This document shows positions 1-11,671 of a DNA stretch of 64,000 nucleotides, piece by piece (the stretch's first letter is position 1; each line of letters starts with the position of its first letter). Origin of the DNA: Schizochytrium sp. TIO01. Lineage: Eukaryota > Sar > Bigyra > Thraustochytrida > Thraustochytriidae. The stretch lies in assembly GCA_004764695.1 (NCBI GenBank), contig SMSO01000036.1, positions 454,001 to 518,000 of the forward strand. The letters are read 5' to 3'. The position numbers and the translations under genes were made by a program. The notes under the pieces were generated by a model. That model worked only from the letters and a program-made list of their open reading frames with translations, did not search any database and was not told the DNA's origin.

Positions 1-1340
1 CGATAGTTCAAGGCCACGCGCACAGTTATCGTCAGCCACAATTCCTTCGTTCGCTGAGCTCTTCAAGCACCCTGTCCTCCTGCCCCCGCAATGCTCGAGT
101 AATGCTCGCAATGGTCCTTCCAGTAAGCGAACTGCCTTTGGTCTCTTGACGCTACATAGATTTTGAATTTTCAAATCTCACCTCCGGATCTTCTTCGCCA
201 TGGGAACCGTGGAGACCGATGACAGTGGGGGGCGTTGCAGACCAAGGATATCCAGAGGACTGCATGTCGCGCAGCAGGGCCTGCGCATGCCCATGCCAAA
301 TTGATCTGTCCCGCGTTGCTTCGTTTCCAGTAGCCTCAGATTTGAATCTCTCGCCTTCGTTGCAGTACACACCATATACGCGCTGCGGGGACCATCAGGT
401 TTTCAAGTACTCGCGTATGTCACCTAAAAACTAGGGCAACTTGAGGCAAAGGAATGCTCTGCGAGTGTTCCGCAACCGCCTCGCAAACGGTCGTGATAGG
501 CGCGTTTGGGCCTCTTTCATGATATATTTGTGGCACTTGAAGATCGTGCTCTGACCTGTCTCTGCCTCGTTTGTACAACTTTCTAGAGCGACTCTGATGC
601 TCGCGATGGGATATTGTGATTCCGCGGTGATTTGCGATTGAAATGCTGCTACCTCCGAGAGACCACTCTTGCACATCAGTCCTGTATTAATTTTATCAGT
701 TTTTAACATTGAGCGTACGGTACAAGACTCGGCTCCACACATTGATTGGGCCTGAGGCGCCCTCGCCTTTGGCCGCACTACTAATGTTTACGATATTAGG
801 TCCTAGTGCGCCATTGGACAGAAAAGAAAAGAAGACGAAGCAAATTGAAAGAAGGAAAATGCAAATGGGAATGATTTCGAGTGAAGTTCTGAAGACCGAT
901 TGGAGTTCGTTCTTGGTAACTAAGCTTTCCTTTCGCGCTACGTACTTTCTTTGTGCTCGATAATAAAGTGGAGAGCTTTCATAGGAGGGAGGCCTCAGGC
1001 AGCAGCTGTAAGTGCTGACTTGAACTATCCAGATCTTCTTGATAGTCTGTAAAACAGGAACATTGCACTATAGAACAAAATACGCGCCAAGTGAATTATA
1101 GCCTCTCCAAAGTGCAGTGTTTGAGCTAAAGGAATAGTAGAAACTTCAAAACACAAGACCAAGGCCAAAGGGAAAGTAAGGCAAACCAAGGCGAAAGCAA
1201 ACCTCATCAATTCGAAGCCAGAAGCCGCGAGGCACTCGCAGCTCGGACCGTAGCACACCTGGACCTCTTCTGCGCCACCAAGTGTTGTGCTTCCCCGCCT
1301 CGCCTAACCAGTTTCGCTTTAGGAGCCCTCATCAATCACT
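1..1340. other. Intergenic region upstream of HisRS
   Basis: No frame here has both an ATG start and recognisable protein content; the open stretches are short and mostly begin at non-ATG codons. The last 300 bases are purine-rich and lead into the HisRS start, so the 5' UTR and promoter of that gene probably lie here. I see no tRNA or repeat structure. Confidence 0.5.
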
Positions 1341-2960
1341 ATGGAGCTCGCAGCTGCTGCAGCTGTGGCAGCCGGCATGGCAGCTGCGACTGCTGCTACC
1401 GCCGTGGATGACCTCGAGGAGAACCCCGCGGTTGTCGATGAGCCCGAACCTTCCTACGTGGAGCACTCCTCATCTTCCTCTGAGCTTCCGGACGATGTTG
1501 ACGCTTTGAAGCAGATGATCCTCGACCTCCAAAAGTCTCAACAGAAGGACAACACCGTCGAGAACCCCGAAAAGTCTAAGAAGAGCAAGCAAAAGGGTGG
1601 AAAGTACCAGCCCAAGACTCCTTTGGGAATGAGGGATTACCACCCTGAAGAAATGGCCGTTCGTGAGCGCGTTTTTGGCGCTATCAAGGACGTGTTTAAA
1701 CGCCACGGTGCCGTCAGCATTGAGACTCCTGTCGCCGAGCTCAAGGAAACTCTGACCGGAAAGTACGGTGAAGACAGCAAACTCATCTACGATCTTGCCG
1801 ACCAGGGTGGTGAGATTCTCGCTCTCCGGTACGATCTTACTGTGCCCTTTGCACGCTACTGCGCAGAGCACGGTGTGGAAACCATCAAGAGGTACCACAT
1901 CGCGCGCGTGTACCGTCGTGACAACCCTGTCATGACCAAGGGAAGGTACCGTGAGTTCTACCAGTGCGATATTGATATCGCTGGCGAGTACGAACCTATG
2001 GTTGCTGACTCTGAGTGCGTCAAAATTGTCACTGACATCTTGGGCACGCTCGATGTTGGTGACTTCTTGGTCAAGATCAACCACCGTCAGTTGCTTGATG
2101 GTATCTTTGCAGTTTGCGGTGTTCCCGATGATCTCTTCAGACCGATTTGCTCTGCGGTTGACAAGCTTGACAAGACTGAATGGCCCGAAGTGAAGGAGGA
2201 AATGATCAAGAAGGGTATTTCTGGAGAAGTTGCGGACCGTATCTGGACTTACGCTCAGCAGAAGGGAGGCAAGGAGCTCGTGGAAAAGCTTCTTCAAGAT
2301 GAAGATCTCTGTGCCAACGAGTCTGCCAAGGCAGGTCTTGACGCCATGAATCTTCTCTTTGAATACTGCAAGTGCTATGGAGTTCCCGACAACCGCATCT
2401 CCTTTGATCTCAGCATGGCGCGTGGTCTTGACTACTACACTGGTGTCATCTACGAGGCTGTACTTGTTGGAGCTGAGGTGGGCTCTGTCGCTGGTGGTGG
2501 ACGCTATGATAACCTTGTGGGCATGTTTCTCGCCAAGAAGGGTAAGAAGGGCGGCAAGAAGATTCCCTGTGTCGGTGTTTCTCTTGGTATTGAGAGACTC
2601 TTCACTGTTGTGGCTAAGCGCATGGAGACTCAGGATGGAGTTGTTGCCAGCCGCCCCACACAGGTCCAGGTTGTTGGCATTTCTACCGCGGATGACAAGC
2701 AGGAGATTCTGCGCCAGCGCATGACTGTCTGCTCCGAGCTTTGGGAGGCCGGTATCAGCGCCGAGACCGCTTACAAGCTGAATGCCAAGTTCATGACGCA
2801 GGTTCAGCACTGCGAGAAGAACGCCATCCCCTACTGTGTTGTCATCGGTAAGACCGAGCTCGAGGAGGGTGTCGTGAAGATCCGCACTATCGCTTCTAAG
2901 GATGAGGAGACTGTGCCCCGTGAGTCCTACATTGCCCGTCTCAAGGAGCTCTTGCAATAG
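1341..2960 (+). CDS. HARS: Histidyl-tRNA synthetase, cytosolic type
   Basis: Class II aminoacyl-tRNA synthetase that charges tRNA-His with histidine. The 539-residue frame begins at an ATG and has no intron. Residues 1-90 are an Ala/Glu/Ser/Lys-rich eukaryote-style extension; the catalytic core starts at the [14 protein letters not shown] segment. Motif 2 is visible as RVYRRDNP followed by [13 protein letters not shown], the histidine-binding loop as [13 protein letters not shown], then [10 protein letters not shown], and motif 3 as [10 protein letters not shown]. The C-terminal ~100 residues ([12 protein letters not shown] to LKELLQ) form the usual anticodon-binding domain. Length matches eukaryotic HisRS. 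No clear mitochondrial presequence, so a cytosolic enzyme is most likely, though one gene can serve both compartments. A 507-codon antisense frame over this gene is a codon-bias shadow. Confidence 0.97.
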   Translation: MELAAAAAVAAGMAAATAATAVDDLEENPAVVDEPEPSYVEHSSSSSELPDDVDALKQMILDLQKSQQKDNTVENPEKSKKSKQKGGKYQPKTPLGMRDYHPEEMAVRERVFGAIKDVFKRHGAVSIETPVAELKETLTGKYGEDSKLIYDLADQGGEILALRYDLTVPFARYCAEHGVETIKRYHIARVYRRDNPVMTKGRYREFYQCDIDIAGEYEPMVADSECVKIVTDILGTLDVGDFLVKINHRQLLDGIFAVCGVPDDLFRPICSAVDKLDKTEWPEVKEEMIKKGISGEVADRIWTYAQQKGGKELVEKLLQDEDLCANESAKAGLDAMNLLFEYCKCYGVPDNRISFDLSMARGLDYYTGVIYEAVLVGAEVGSVAGGGRYDNLVGMFLAKKGKKGGKKIPCVGVSLGIERLFTVVAKRMETQDGVVASRPTQVQVVGISTADDKQEILRQRMTVCSELWEAGISAETAYKLNAKFMTQVQHCEKNAIPYCVVIGKTELEEGVVKIRTIASKDEETVPRESYIARLKELLQ

Positions 2961-3588
2961 GCTATTTACTATAATATACTTTTCACCTCTCAAAATTGAT
3001 ATCTCTGCTTTCCCTACCTTTCAAAGTTCATCAGCAGTTGTACGTGCGTGGGATTGTGACAGTTATGAAAAGTTGGCATCTGCTATTTCTCCGTTTATTT
3101 GCTCGATCCCCTGCGCATGTGTAGTTCTGATTAGCTTTTCTTAATATCTTATTCCTTAGGATGTGTCTAAATCATGGGTGAGGATCTAAGCAACCATGAA
3201 GATTTGTATTGTGCTAACTAATCCTCCGGCAAGCGCATTTCTTCCGTGCTTTCTTGAAAGTGCTCACGAGTGATTTAGTCTTCGAGTTACGCAACGGGGT
3301 ATGAAAATGAACCATAGCATTTTTATTATAAAAGAAATCTTAACATTACACTTTAATTTTCTTGATAGGTTATTTTGTGTACTGGTTGCATGCAACAAGC
3401 TACACAGTACTCTAGATTATCATAATTTGTATTGTGAAAAAATAGTCGCTTGTCATAATTCAGAAGAAATAGTCAATTAATCTTACACCTCAACAGCTCG
3501 GTTTTCTTTATATTACACCGAGTAGAAATCATGCTTTTCTCCCGTTCTTCTTTTCTTTTTTGAATGGTTCGCGCATGTTCAAAACTCT
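2961..3588. other. Convergent intergenic spacer, 3' ends of HisRS and helicase genes
   Basis: This 628-base stretch separates two convergent genes and should hold both 3' UTRs and poly(A) sites. It is AT-rich in its second half (around 3310-3500). No gene or structured element is recognised. Confidence 0.5.
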
Positions 3589-6500
3589 TCATACCGCACT
3601 CCCTGTTGAAACATGGCTTGCCTGCGAAGCAGGCATTTCCTCAAGATCCATCTGATTTGCAGTAGCACCACTCAAAACCTCAGAAGGTACCGATGCGAAA
3701 AATTTGCGAACATCCGCGATAACATTAGGAAACGCAGTCGCTTTGATCGCTTTTCGGCACCAACGAGCCAAGAAGCGTTGCAAGAATCCATCCTCCAATC
3801 GAGAATCAATCATAAAAACTGCACCATAGTCATTCTTGTGACGAATGACGCGTCCAAGAGCCTGGTTTAATGCTCGGAAAGCCTGTTGCGTATACCATTC
3901 TTGACCAGTCAAATAAGAACTACTCTCGGCATGTTTGCTGTCATTCCAGGCTCGCTTGTACTTGATTCCACTGTCAAAGAGAGCTGGAAAAGGGATACCT
4001 ACCAAAAAGACTGCTCGGCAGTAATTGTCCTTAAAATCGATACCTTCTGACATTTTACCTCGAAAAACAGCAAATAAAATCGGACTTTGGCCGTTGTCCA
4101 CAGCGGTACGGAACTGAGACTTTGCCAACTCAAATGGAGACATCTTCTTAGCAGCGGGCAAGCCCCATTCGTCAAGACTTCCATTATCTTCTTCATCATC
4201 ATCCTCATCGTCAAAAAAGTGGTCACTGTCGTTCTTGGCGTTTCCGTTTTCGAAAATAAGAGGTCCCCGCTCCTGAGTCAGAACACCGTTAAGACGGTTC
4301 TTTTTAATATATTTCTGGACCTCAATCAACTGCTTGAAGCTAGACAAAAACACAATGCTGCCTCCCTGCACAGATACAGCGTCGCGAACCAAGACGCGAA
4401 TTGTCTCAACGAGGGCCGCTTCATATCGGAAGGGCCCAAGTTTCTGGCGATTCTTGTATGACCCATCTAAAACTTCATTTTTTGGCGAGCGAGATACAAC
4501 TCCTAGAAATAACTGTTTCTCGAGGTCAATCACATGATCAAGAGCGATTTGACGATCTTTCGTACGCATGCGGCTTACAAAACTCTCGCCAAGCTCTGAG
4601 GGATTCATTGGGTACAGTGTTCCAGATGCCACAAGCACAGAATGAGAAATCTCTGAGATGTCATTAAAAACCACACCTGGATTCATGAGAAGAAGTGAGA
4701 GCTCAACTTTCCACTCCGAGAAGGTATCTTGCTGCTTGCGATTCAAGTATGTGCCATGCCTTTGTGCACACATACGAGCCGGCCGGTGCATCGGCTCATT
4801 GAAGTCACGGTGAAAGTTGTGTACTAGGTCTGTATTGGGTTCGCAGCGCTCAGCATTGATAACAGCATAGAAATCCTGTGGTACTTTCTGCATGAGCTTC
4901 ATCACACGGAGGACTTTCTTTGCAGTTACGGACAAAGACCGTAGGAAACGCGGACGAGAGTCGTGGGTACTGGGGTCATTCGGATCCACATGTTTCAGTT
5001 CAGAGAGAGCTTTGAGAATGAGTGTCAGAGAGTTGCTAGCTGTGTCAATCAGTTGCATCGAAATATCAGAGTCTTTGAATAACAATGTTGACAAAGGCGT
5101 CTTCGCCGTGGATGCAATACCACCTCTCCTATAAATTTCACGGCGCTGTTCAAAAGCTGGAACGCGGTCTACTATTGCCTGGTGTTCCCATGCCTCGCGC
5201 TGCCGGAGCAAGAACTCTGCAAGGCGGTCAAAGACAGCCATTACATCATATGCGATTTCGCGCACGTTAATCGTACCTTCAACAATCCAGTTGTGAAATG
5301 ACGCCACCACACAAAGATCCTTGACCACATCAAAGAGGTCTGCAAGCGTAAGCGTGCATGAACCTGTATCCAGACACGCACTCTCCAGGTTGTGGCCTTC
5401 GTCAAAGATAAAGACAGAATCACGAACGCCAGTTTCTGGAATGACAATCGCCCTAATTTCAGGATCAATTACGTAATTGTAAGGGCAAATCACAAACTGT
5501 GAGGATGGATGAAGAGCCTTCGTCGCATAAAAAGGGCATCCCAACGTTGTATTTGAGCTTCCAAATTTACGCATGTCCTCAATGTCGTACAGGCCACTTG
5601 ATTCATGGGATCCTTTGCTGCGAGTCAAACGATAAAGTCCATCGATAAAGTTTTGCGAGCTCATGTTCCTGTAATGCGTGCAAGACCCGCCCTTGATTGC
5701 TTGAACACACTGCGAAGAAAGACCTTCATTCCCAGCTTCAGCGTTATAGAGAACTTCTTTGTTTGCACAAAGGTTTGACCTACTGGCAAGTGTCACCAGC
5801 ATAGGACGATATGGCATGTCCCGCAATGCACTCACAATCTGTGCAGCTTGAGAGTGGGTTCTGGTCAGGTAGTAAATGGTGCGCGGGTATCCACCATAAT
5901 CTTTCCAGCATTGCATATCATTATGACGTTGCCACGCCAGCGCGGCACAGGCAGCTGCTGCAGTTTTACCTGTTCCAGTTGGGCTCTCAAGCAGCGCATG
6001 CTGCTGATTCTTGAGGCATTGAATCATCTCCACCATAAGGCGTGTTTGAGGCACAAGGGGCTTTCGATGCGGGAAATGTATTTCAATGCCGCCTATAAAC
6101 AATTTTTTTTTGCTCTTGGACATGACGATGCGACACGGGGCCCAGCTAATTTTGGGGTTTGGTTTTATGTTAAGCTCTTTGCAGCTATCGAAAGCATCTC
6201 GCTGAGAAAGTAAAGTTAAAGTCCTCGTGAGCTTCTCTACTAGACCAACATCGTCACCTCGCATACTATCCATAATGTCGATGGAAGACATGTTGTTAAT
6301 CTGTGCCATTATATTTGCCATCGCGTGGTCCATTGCTGCATCATTGTCTTCTTTTCTAGTTTCGTACTCCAGCTTGACAGCGCCACCTGCACCTGAATTG
6401 GATGGTTCGCGCTTGACTGCAGGTTGGGCGTTCTGCGCAGCGTGTGCAGCGTTCTGCGCAGCATGTGCAGCGTTCGCAGCTTGCGCAGCAGCAACTGCAG

Positions 6501-7899
6501 CGATGAGGTTCTCGTCATTTGTGCCTGCAAGAGAGGCTATGAAAGAGTTTACAACACTCGATCCACCTGCTGCGAGTGACGACGCACCCTTTGCGAGTGC
6601 GGCTGCTGCGCCTGCAAATATACTTGATGTTGTGGGAGCTTTATCTCCAACGTCAGGAGCCTTATCAGGTACACCATGGAGGATCGATTTTACCAAAGAG
6701 TCTTGCTTGGTGTTTTCATCCTTTTTCCGTTCCATGTTTTCATCGTCGTCATCGTCGTCTTCGATTTCATCATCTAAAAGTTGATGAACAGCTGTTGTGC
6801 GTTCCTTGTCTGCAGGTGAAAATGAAAACTTATTCCCATGTTGTGTCACCTTTAGCTTTTCACAAGAAGGTGGCGCGGCTAAGATAGCATTCATAAGCTC
6901 AACATCAATGTAGACACTGTTGACTTGTTTACTACATATAGGGCACTTCCCTCCAGGTTTGCAAAAGAGCAGCTCGACAGCCGTGGGATGTGTGCAATCT
7001 CTACCTCGGGCAGGGCGTTCCAGCTTTTTCAATGTCACGGGGCATGTCAGTGGTATGACATGCTCTCCAATGGACAGCCCATCTGGACCAAGGTCAAGAT
7101 CGTTTTCTTGCATTTGACGCTTATCACGGTGTTCTGCATCAACGTTGTTATTGCTGTTATTGCCATTGGCAGAATCTTGTGAGTTCTCGTCCACAGACAT
7201 GAGCGATGGGGTCCTGTCCAGTGTTGCGGTTCCTCGCTTTCGGCTGCTCGCTCGCGAGTCAACCGTTGACATTGAAGACGACGACATGGTCCTTGAAGGT
7301 GTTGCTGCTCCTGCTACATCAGTTGAAGAGTTTGCGCCGCTGGCACCTGGTGTTGGTGTAGACCTACAATGGATATGAATAATTGCCGTACCTCTGGAGG
7401 ATCGCACCATATTCTCCAGCGAGCCCCCAATCTGCATAAAGTCGGTTCCTACACGCATCCCATTCACCGCAACAACCTCATCGCCAAGGTGCAGTCCAAA
7501 CTTGCTTTGGATGGTTTCACGTCCAACGCATTCTGCGATTTGGTATGCATTTGCTGCTGCCTCAAGCTCTGGTAATGCATATCCTGGCATTCCCAGTGCA
7601 AACGTGTATTCACGCTTGAACCTGACCACATCTTTCCGTGCCGCTCCCGAAGTAACTTTCGTCGCATCTGTTTCGTCCAAATCGTCAGTCTTGGAGCATA
7701 AGATGTCGCCAGCTTTGACCTTTCCAAGGAGATCCCCAGAGACTTGATCTACACAGAATCTGTCGCTTGAACCCGACTTTGAGGAAGCCTGTTCCTCGGA
7801 TTCGCGTCCTGCGAGCCTCGAAAGTGTCACATTCAACTCTGATCCCACCCAGGTCTCCACGTCCCAGGTCACTCGAACCTCCACCATTGTAGCCGGCAT
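3589..7899 (-). CDS. FANCJ/BRIP1-type Fe-S DNA helicase with N-terminal PDZ-like and SP-RING domains
   Basis: A 1436-residue, intronless SF2 (XPD/Rad3 family) 5'-3' DNA helicase. Walker A is SPTGTGKT at residues 639-646; the four Fe-S cluster cysteines are at about 711, 731, 740 and 788; Walker B is DEGH at about 833-836 rather than DEAH. Motifs V/VI read RGKMSEGIDF and QALGRVIRHKNDYGAV, close to FANCJ. Family role: unwinding structured DNA in interstrand-crosslink repair. Unusually, the first 580 residues add a PDZ-like fold (about 95-180, ending IIHIH), an SP-RING/MIZ zinc finger (about 283-340, C286, C302, H304, C319, C322) as in PIAS SUMO ligases, an acidic run, and Ala/His/Gln repeats. 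Two psi-K-x-E SUMO-site motifs (VKRE, VKLE, near 495-511) lie between the zinc finger and helicase. The Met used is an ATG. The helicase call is secure; the PDZ-like call is moderate. Confidence 0.93.
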   Translation of the reverse strand: MPATMVEVRVTWDVETWVGSELNVTLSRLAGRESEEQASSKSGSSDRFCVDQVSGDLLGKVKAGDILCSKTDDLDETDATKVTSGAARKDVVRFKREYTFALGMPGYALPELEAAANAYQIAECVGRETIQSKFGLHLGDEVVAVNGMRVGTDFMQIGGSLENMVRSSRGTAIIHIHCRSTPTPGASGANSSTDVAGAATPSRTMSSSSMSTVDSRASSRKRGTATLDRTPSLMSVDENSQDSANGNNSNNNVDAEHRDKRQMQENDLDLGPDGLSIGEHVIPLTCPVTLKKLERPARGRDCTHPTAVELLFCKPGGKCPICSKQVNSVYIDVELMNAILAAPPSCEKLKVTQHGNKFSFSPADKERTTAVHQLLDDEIEDDDDDDENMERKKDENTKQDSLVKSILHGVPDKAPDVGDKAPTTSSIFAGAAAALAKGASSLAAGGSSVVNSFIASLAGTNDENLIAAVAAAQAANAAHAAQNAAHAAQNAQPAVKREPSNSGAGGAVKLEYETRKEDNDAAMDHAMANIMAQINNMSSIDIMDSMRGDDVGLVEKLTRTLTLLSQRDAFDSCKELNIKPNPKISWAPCRIVMSKSKKKLFIGGIEIHFPHRKPLVPQTRLMVEMIQCLKNQQHALLESPTGTGKTAAAACAALAWQRHNDMQCWKDYGGYPRTIYYLTRTHSQAAQIVSALRDMPYRPMLVTLASRSNLCANKEVLYNAEAGNEGLSSQCVQAIKGGSCTHYRNMSSQNFIDGLYRLTRSKGSHESSGLYDIEDMRKFGSSNTTLGCPFYATKALHPSSQFVICPYNYVIDPEIRAIVIPETGVRDSVFIFDEGHNLESACLDTGSCTLTLADLFDVVKDLCVVASFHNWIVEGTINVREIAYDVMAVFDRLAEFLLRQREAWEHQAIVDRVPAFEQRREIYRRGGIASTAKTPLSTLLFKDSDISMQLIDTASNSLTLILKALSELKHVDPNDPSTHDSRPRFLRSLSVTAKKVLRVMKLMQKVPQDFYAVINAERCEPNTDLVHNFHRDFNEPMHRPARMCAQRHGTYLNRKQQDTFSEWKVELSLLLMNPGVVFNDISEISHSVLVASGTLYPMNPSELGESFVSRMRTKDRQIALDHVIDLEKQLFLGVVSRSPKNEVLDGSYKNRQKLGPFRYEAALVETIRVLVRDAVSVQGGSIVFLSSFKQLIEVQKYIKKNRLNGVLTQERGPLIFENGNAKNDSDHFFDDEDDDEEDNGSLDEWGLPAAKKMSPFELAKSQFRTAVDNGQSPILFAVFRGKMSEGIDFKDNYCRAVFLVGIPFPALFDSGIKYKRAWNDSKHAESSSYLTGQEWYTQQAFRALNQALGRVIRHKNDYGAVFMIDSRLEDGFLQRFLARWCRKAIKATAFPNVIADVRKFFASVPSEVLSGATANQMDLEEMPASQASHVSTGSAV

Positions 7900-9359
7900 T
7901 CTTGCACGGAAGCAGCGTCGCCGCTGTTTTCACGGTGCGTCGCAGCGGCTCCCAATTAGAGTTTGATTGCTCACGTTCAACAAACTTCATTTTTGATTAG
8001 AAAGCCATTGACCAAACCTAACCATCAATTGTTCCGAATGTTCCATACGTCTAGTCTTTAGAGGTCCAATACAGGCTTCATTGAGAGCGCTCTCGGAATC
8101 AAGCGTAGATTGGGGAACTGATAAATTTGGCATCGAGTGAAAGGTATGATGTGAGGCTTGAGTGCGCGACGGTAGTGAATTGTGAGACATCGATTTTGGG
8201 CTCGGGTAACTTGCTTGTAGAGCTTCAACCTCTATTCGGGTAGTATATAATCTGATCATGCGATATAACAAAATTAACACGGTATGGATTGCTGTGAGCA
8301 AACATGTATAGTTTGTTGGGGATTGAGTTTTTCCAAGCGCGTTGATCTAGACTACTCAGGAAATTTGGTTCTATCTACACCATGTGCCACCTTCAGTATG
8401 TTTTAGTTCCAGCATTCTAGATGATTCAAAAAATGGGGGTTCACGTTCCTGAGGATGGTCTTTTGCTAACGGCTGTACATAACATTAGCATCTATTGCAG
8501 AGTAGCTTGGGCTGTGAAGCGCGCAGCGGTATTCTGACAAGGATGGCGAACTCAGGAGAAAGGGAAAGAGGATGATATATGAGTTATTGGGGTTTAGAGT
8601 TTGGATACAGGCAGGATGGTCGGGCAGGAGAGCTAGGTTAGGTTAGTAGCTGTATATTACTTCATTAGCATTATAAAACTGCATTGGGCAATGCCGTTCA
8701 AGCACAACTCCGCTTTAAGGAGGAGAAAGATAATGCGATCTTTACTTTCCACTCCTGGTGAAGCGAATCCATTGGGGCAATTGAACAAGAGTTTGGTTTC
8801 AACTTATTCATTAGTCTCATGAGATGATTGGTCAATGCAAGCTAACCTGCCTACCCGTTGTGAGCATGGCTTGCTAAATAGAATGGAGGGGATATACCTC
8901 TCATAAAAGGTGAAAAAAGTTTGACTTTCGAGTCAGTAAACTACTACTGTGCGAATTTGACAAGTATTTTGAAGGTCACTAAAGGGCAATTGCATTTCTT
9001 GCACCTTGCGTTACTTATGAAGCCCTAGTAAAGCCATGATTACTCGCATATATGATATGTTCAAGATGTTTTGGATTGCAAATATGTTGTGAGGCTACGG
9101 CTCTCTGAACGGGCCTAGTTAGCAAAATTGTGCTCAAGTACCTATGCTCAGAGGTTGCTATGAGGAGAACCGTGCCCTCAACATAACAATATACTTCTTC
9201 TTGCCGTTCTTCTTCTTTTGGATTGCGTCTGGCGGGCCTTAGTCTCACCCCCTGTATATCAACACTCCTCGTGTTACTCACTTTAGAAGTTCTTTCAAAT
9301 CAGCGTCTGGACGTTCATGGGTATCATTAAAAAATCATGGATATGTTTGCGACATTCTG
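7900..9359. other. Host intergenic region between helicase gene and left direct repeat
   Basis: About 1.46 kb with no supportable gene; all open frames are short. The first few hundred bases upstream of 7899 should contain the promoter of the helicase gene. It ends abruptly at 9360, where sequence shared with 45311 begins. Confidence 0.5.
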
Positions 9360-11516
9360 TAAGTCCATTTCCCTCTAGAGCAGTTTAACAAACGAATTGG
9401 AGCTGTGTATTCATATTTATATTCTTGAAGGTTTCTCTTGTTGCACACAAACAAAAAAAGTGTGCTCTATGGAAACGTAGTGGTGCGTTGTTCACCAAGT
9501 TGCTATACCCTTGAATACTCAAAGTTACTAGTCCAATTGTTTCTAGTGCTAATCTGCACTTGATGATTTATTCTTGTCAAATAGATTGTCGAGTCTACCA
9601 GCCCGTTCCTGTCATCTTTGGTAAACTTTCAGTCATCAATTGAAGCCAGAATCGTTCGAATGACCATACCTTTTTATTCCTGACGTAGATTGATCACAGT
9701 ATAGCTTAGCGGTATGTCTTGAGTGAACGAAATTGTCCAACGTGTCCAGCGCAGCGCCCCCAAGGCCGACCCAAATTCAATTAGACGATCATAACTCCTC
9801 ATCGAAAAGCAAATTGTCCAGCGTCAGATCACTCTTCGAGCTGCTTTCCTTGCTGACGCTCGTGCACATTGCCAGCCCATGCGAACCGTCCTTCTCCAGC
9901 GAAACATCAATGCATCAACGCACTACATCCATCACCAGCGTGAAATTGTTCATCGCGCTCCCAGCCAGCCGCCAAGCAAACCCACTACCTCAAAGTTTCT
10001 TATCCATTGCCCAGGTAGCGCTTTGCTACAGATTTGCTACAAAACTATAGCAGCATAAGAAACAGAACATCAAACCAAACAAAGTGCGACGATCTTACCG
10101 TGACGGTAGAACTTCTTGTGTACGGTTGCTCGCACATTTCGGTGCCAAAGGGAACCGCAGAGCGACGTGCAGGCGGTCGCAATGAAGCTCGCAATCCCTC
10201 CTTGAAAGGTTGTTGCGAAGATTGTAGGTACTACTAGCTTTTTAGTGGTTCTTACCTCGCGTTGATCCAGCTTTCCCTGCATAGCCTTTCCTCAGGAAGA
10301 GCATCTCGTCAACGAAAGGTTTGCGCAAAGAAAACATCACCTTCACAGAATGAAAGCAAAAGAATAAGGGCTCATTTCACAAATTAAACCAATTTCTTGG
10401 TTCTGTGAGTTCTACCAAGCGCGACTGTGCACTTGGTGTGTATTAAGCAGAGACAGCTCTTGAGGTTATGGATGAATGTGCTCTCTAGGGTTTTGAGTTT
10501 TCAATTTTACTCTGCTCCTTGGAAATGTACCTGTTCAACTTCTTGGATTGATCTCCACCACACCCACTTCTAAACAGTAAGAAGAGTGGAAAGCAAGCTT
10601 GTAGCACAGGGTCTAGGTTGCTTCCTCGGCGCTTTGCTTCTCTGCACCTGTCTCAAACTGCCATTCCGCTTCAACTCGAACTTGCCAATTTCAATGTTCG
10701 ATTTCTCCAACCTTTTTATTCATCTGCAACAACTGTTCAAAACATTCCACTTCTTCTTCTCTCCTTCTTTTTGCATTACAAAAACACGATCGACCTAAAA
10801 CTTTATTTTATTATGTTATTTTATTTCATTGTTAGTCTTATTTTTTAAAAAGTTAATTAAAAACAAATTATACATATTGAATTAAAAAAGTCAATTTTTC
10901 CGCAATCTTCTACTTTCATGCGTTGATTATCAGTTCCTGATAGGTCAACGCCACTTTTCGTCATGACGTCGCAGGGCGCTCTCTGCAGCACCCTTCTATC
11001 ATCCCACCCACCTCGCGTCTCTCTGCAGCCTGCGCTCTTGTTTCTGCGTCGGTCTCCGCGGTTTCTTCCTTTCTCCAAGAGCCACTCGGCTCCCGAACTC
11101 TTCGCACACTTCTGAATTGAATAGAACAGCTTTAAAATCGCCATCTATCTCACGAACGACAGGAAAACCAACAAAGACCACAACCGTCGCACTACGCGCC
11201 ATATTGGGCACTCCCTCGCACCCGTAGACCTCGCCACCGACATCCATGCCCTGGCCTCCTGGCTCCGCTCGAGTTCTGAGGCCTACTGCGCGCTTCAAGC
11301 CGCGCTCTCGGCTGAGACCTCTTCTCGGCGTTTTTGCCGGGATTCTGTGCGTTACGATCAAGAACTCGAACGGAATGCCGCGCACTATTCGCGTACCTCG
11401 CAGTCAATACGGCGAGTGCACCCGAAGAGCTTCGAAAGACTTCCTCAGAGAGTTTGCTCATTCTGTACGTGCCGCGCTCCCAACTTCAAGTGACCCGGGC
11501 GAGCTCCAGCAAGAGC
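9360..11516. repeat. Left copy of 2.16-kb flanking direct repeat
   Basis: Matches 45311-47478 nearly base for base, with a few substitutions and short indels (for example four extra bases near 10595 and near 11000). Identity starts at TAAGTCCATTTCCC and stops after CAGCAAGAGC. No gag, pol, integrase or transposase frame is present. An open frame without ATG runs from about 11125 to 11490 on the + strand (contains ALASWLRSSSEAYCALQAAL) and could be an exon fragment; it is present in both copies. The frame at 9733 starts at TTG and is not convincing. Confidence 0.95.
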
Positions 11517-11671
11517 AATTCATCTCCCTCGCGAGTCTCTCGGTCCGGATTCTGTGTACATTAAGTACCACGAAAGCTCTGGAAAATGGACAGTTTGGTT
11601 GACAGATTTCCAGTATAGTAAACTGCAAACTCACCCCATGCGAAGCGCAAGAATAAGTATCAAAGTATAGT
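11517..11671. other. Left inner junction between repeat and viral genes
   Basis: Sequence diverges from the right copy at 11517. This 155-bp stretch leads to the 3' end of the first element gene; it holds no gene and should contain that gene's termination region. Confidence 0.4.

Noticed and set aside
1470-2993. 507-codon open frame antisense to HisRS
   Set aside because: It mirrors the codon bias of a well-identified gene, its content is low-complexity Leu/Val/His-rich, and it does not resemble any protein.
9733-10050. 105-codon frame repeated in both flanking repeats
   Set aside because: It opens at a TTG, not an ATG, and has no recognisable domain; its duplication follows from the repeat itself.
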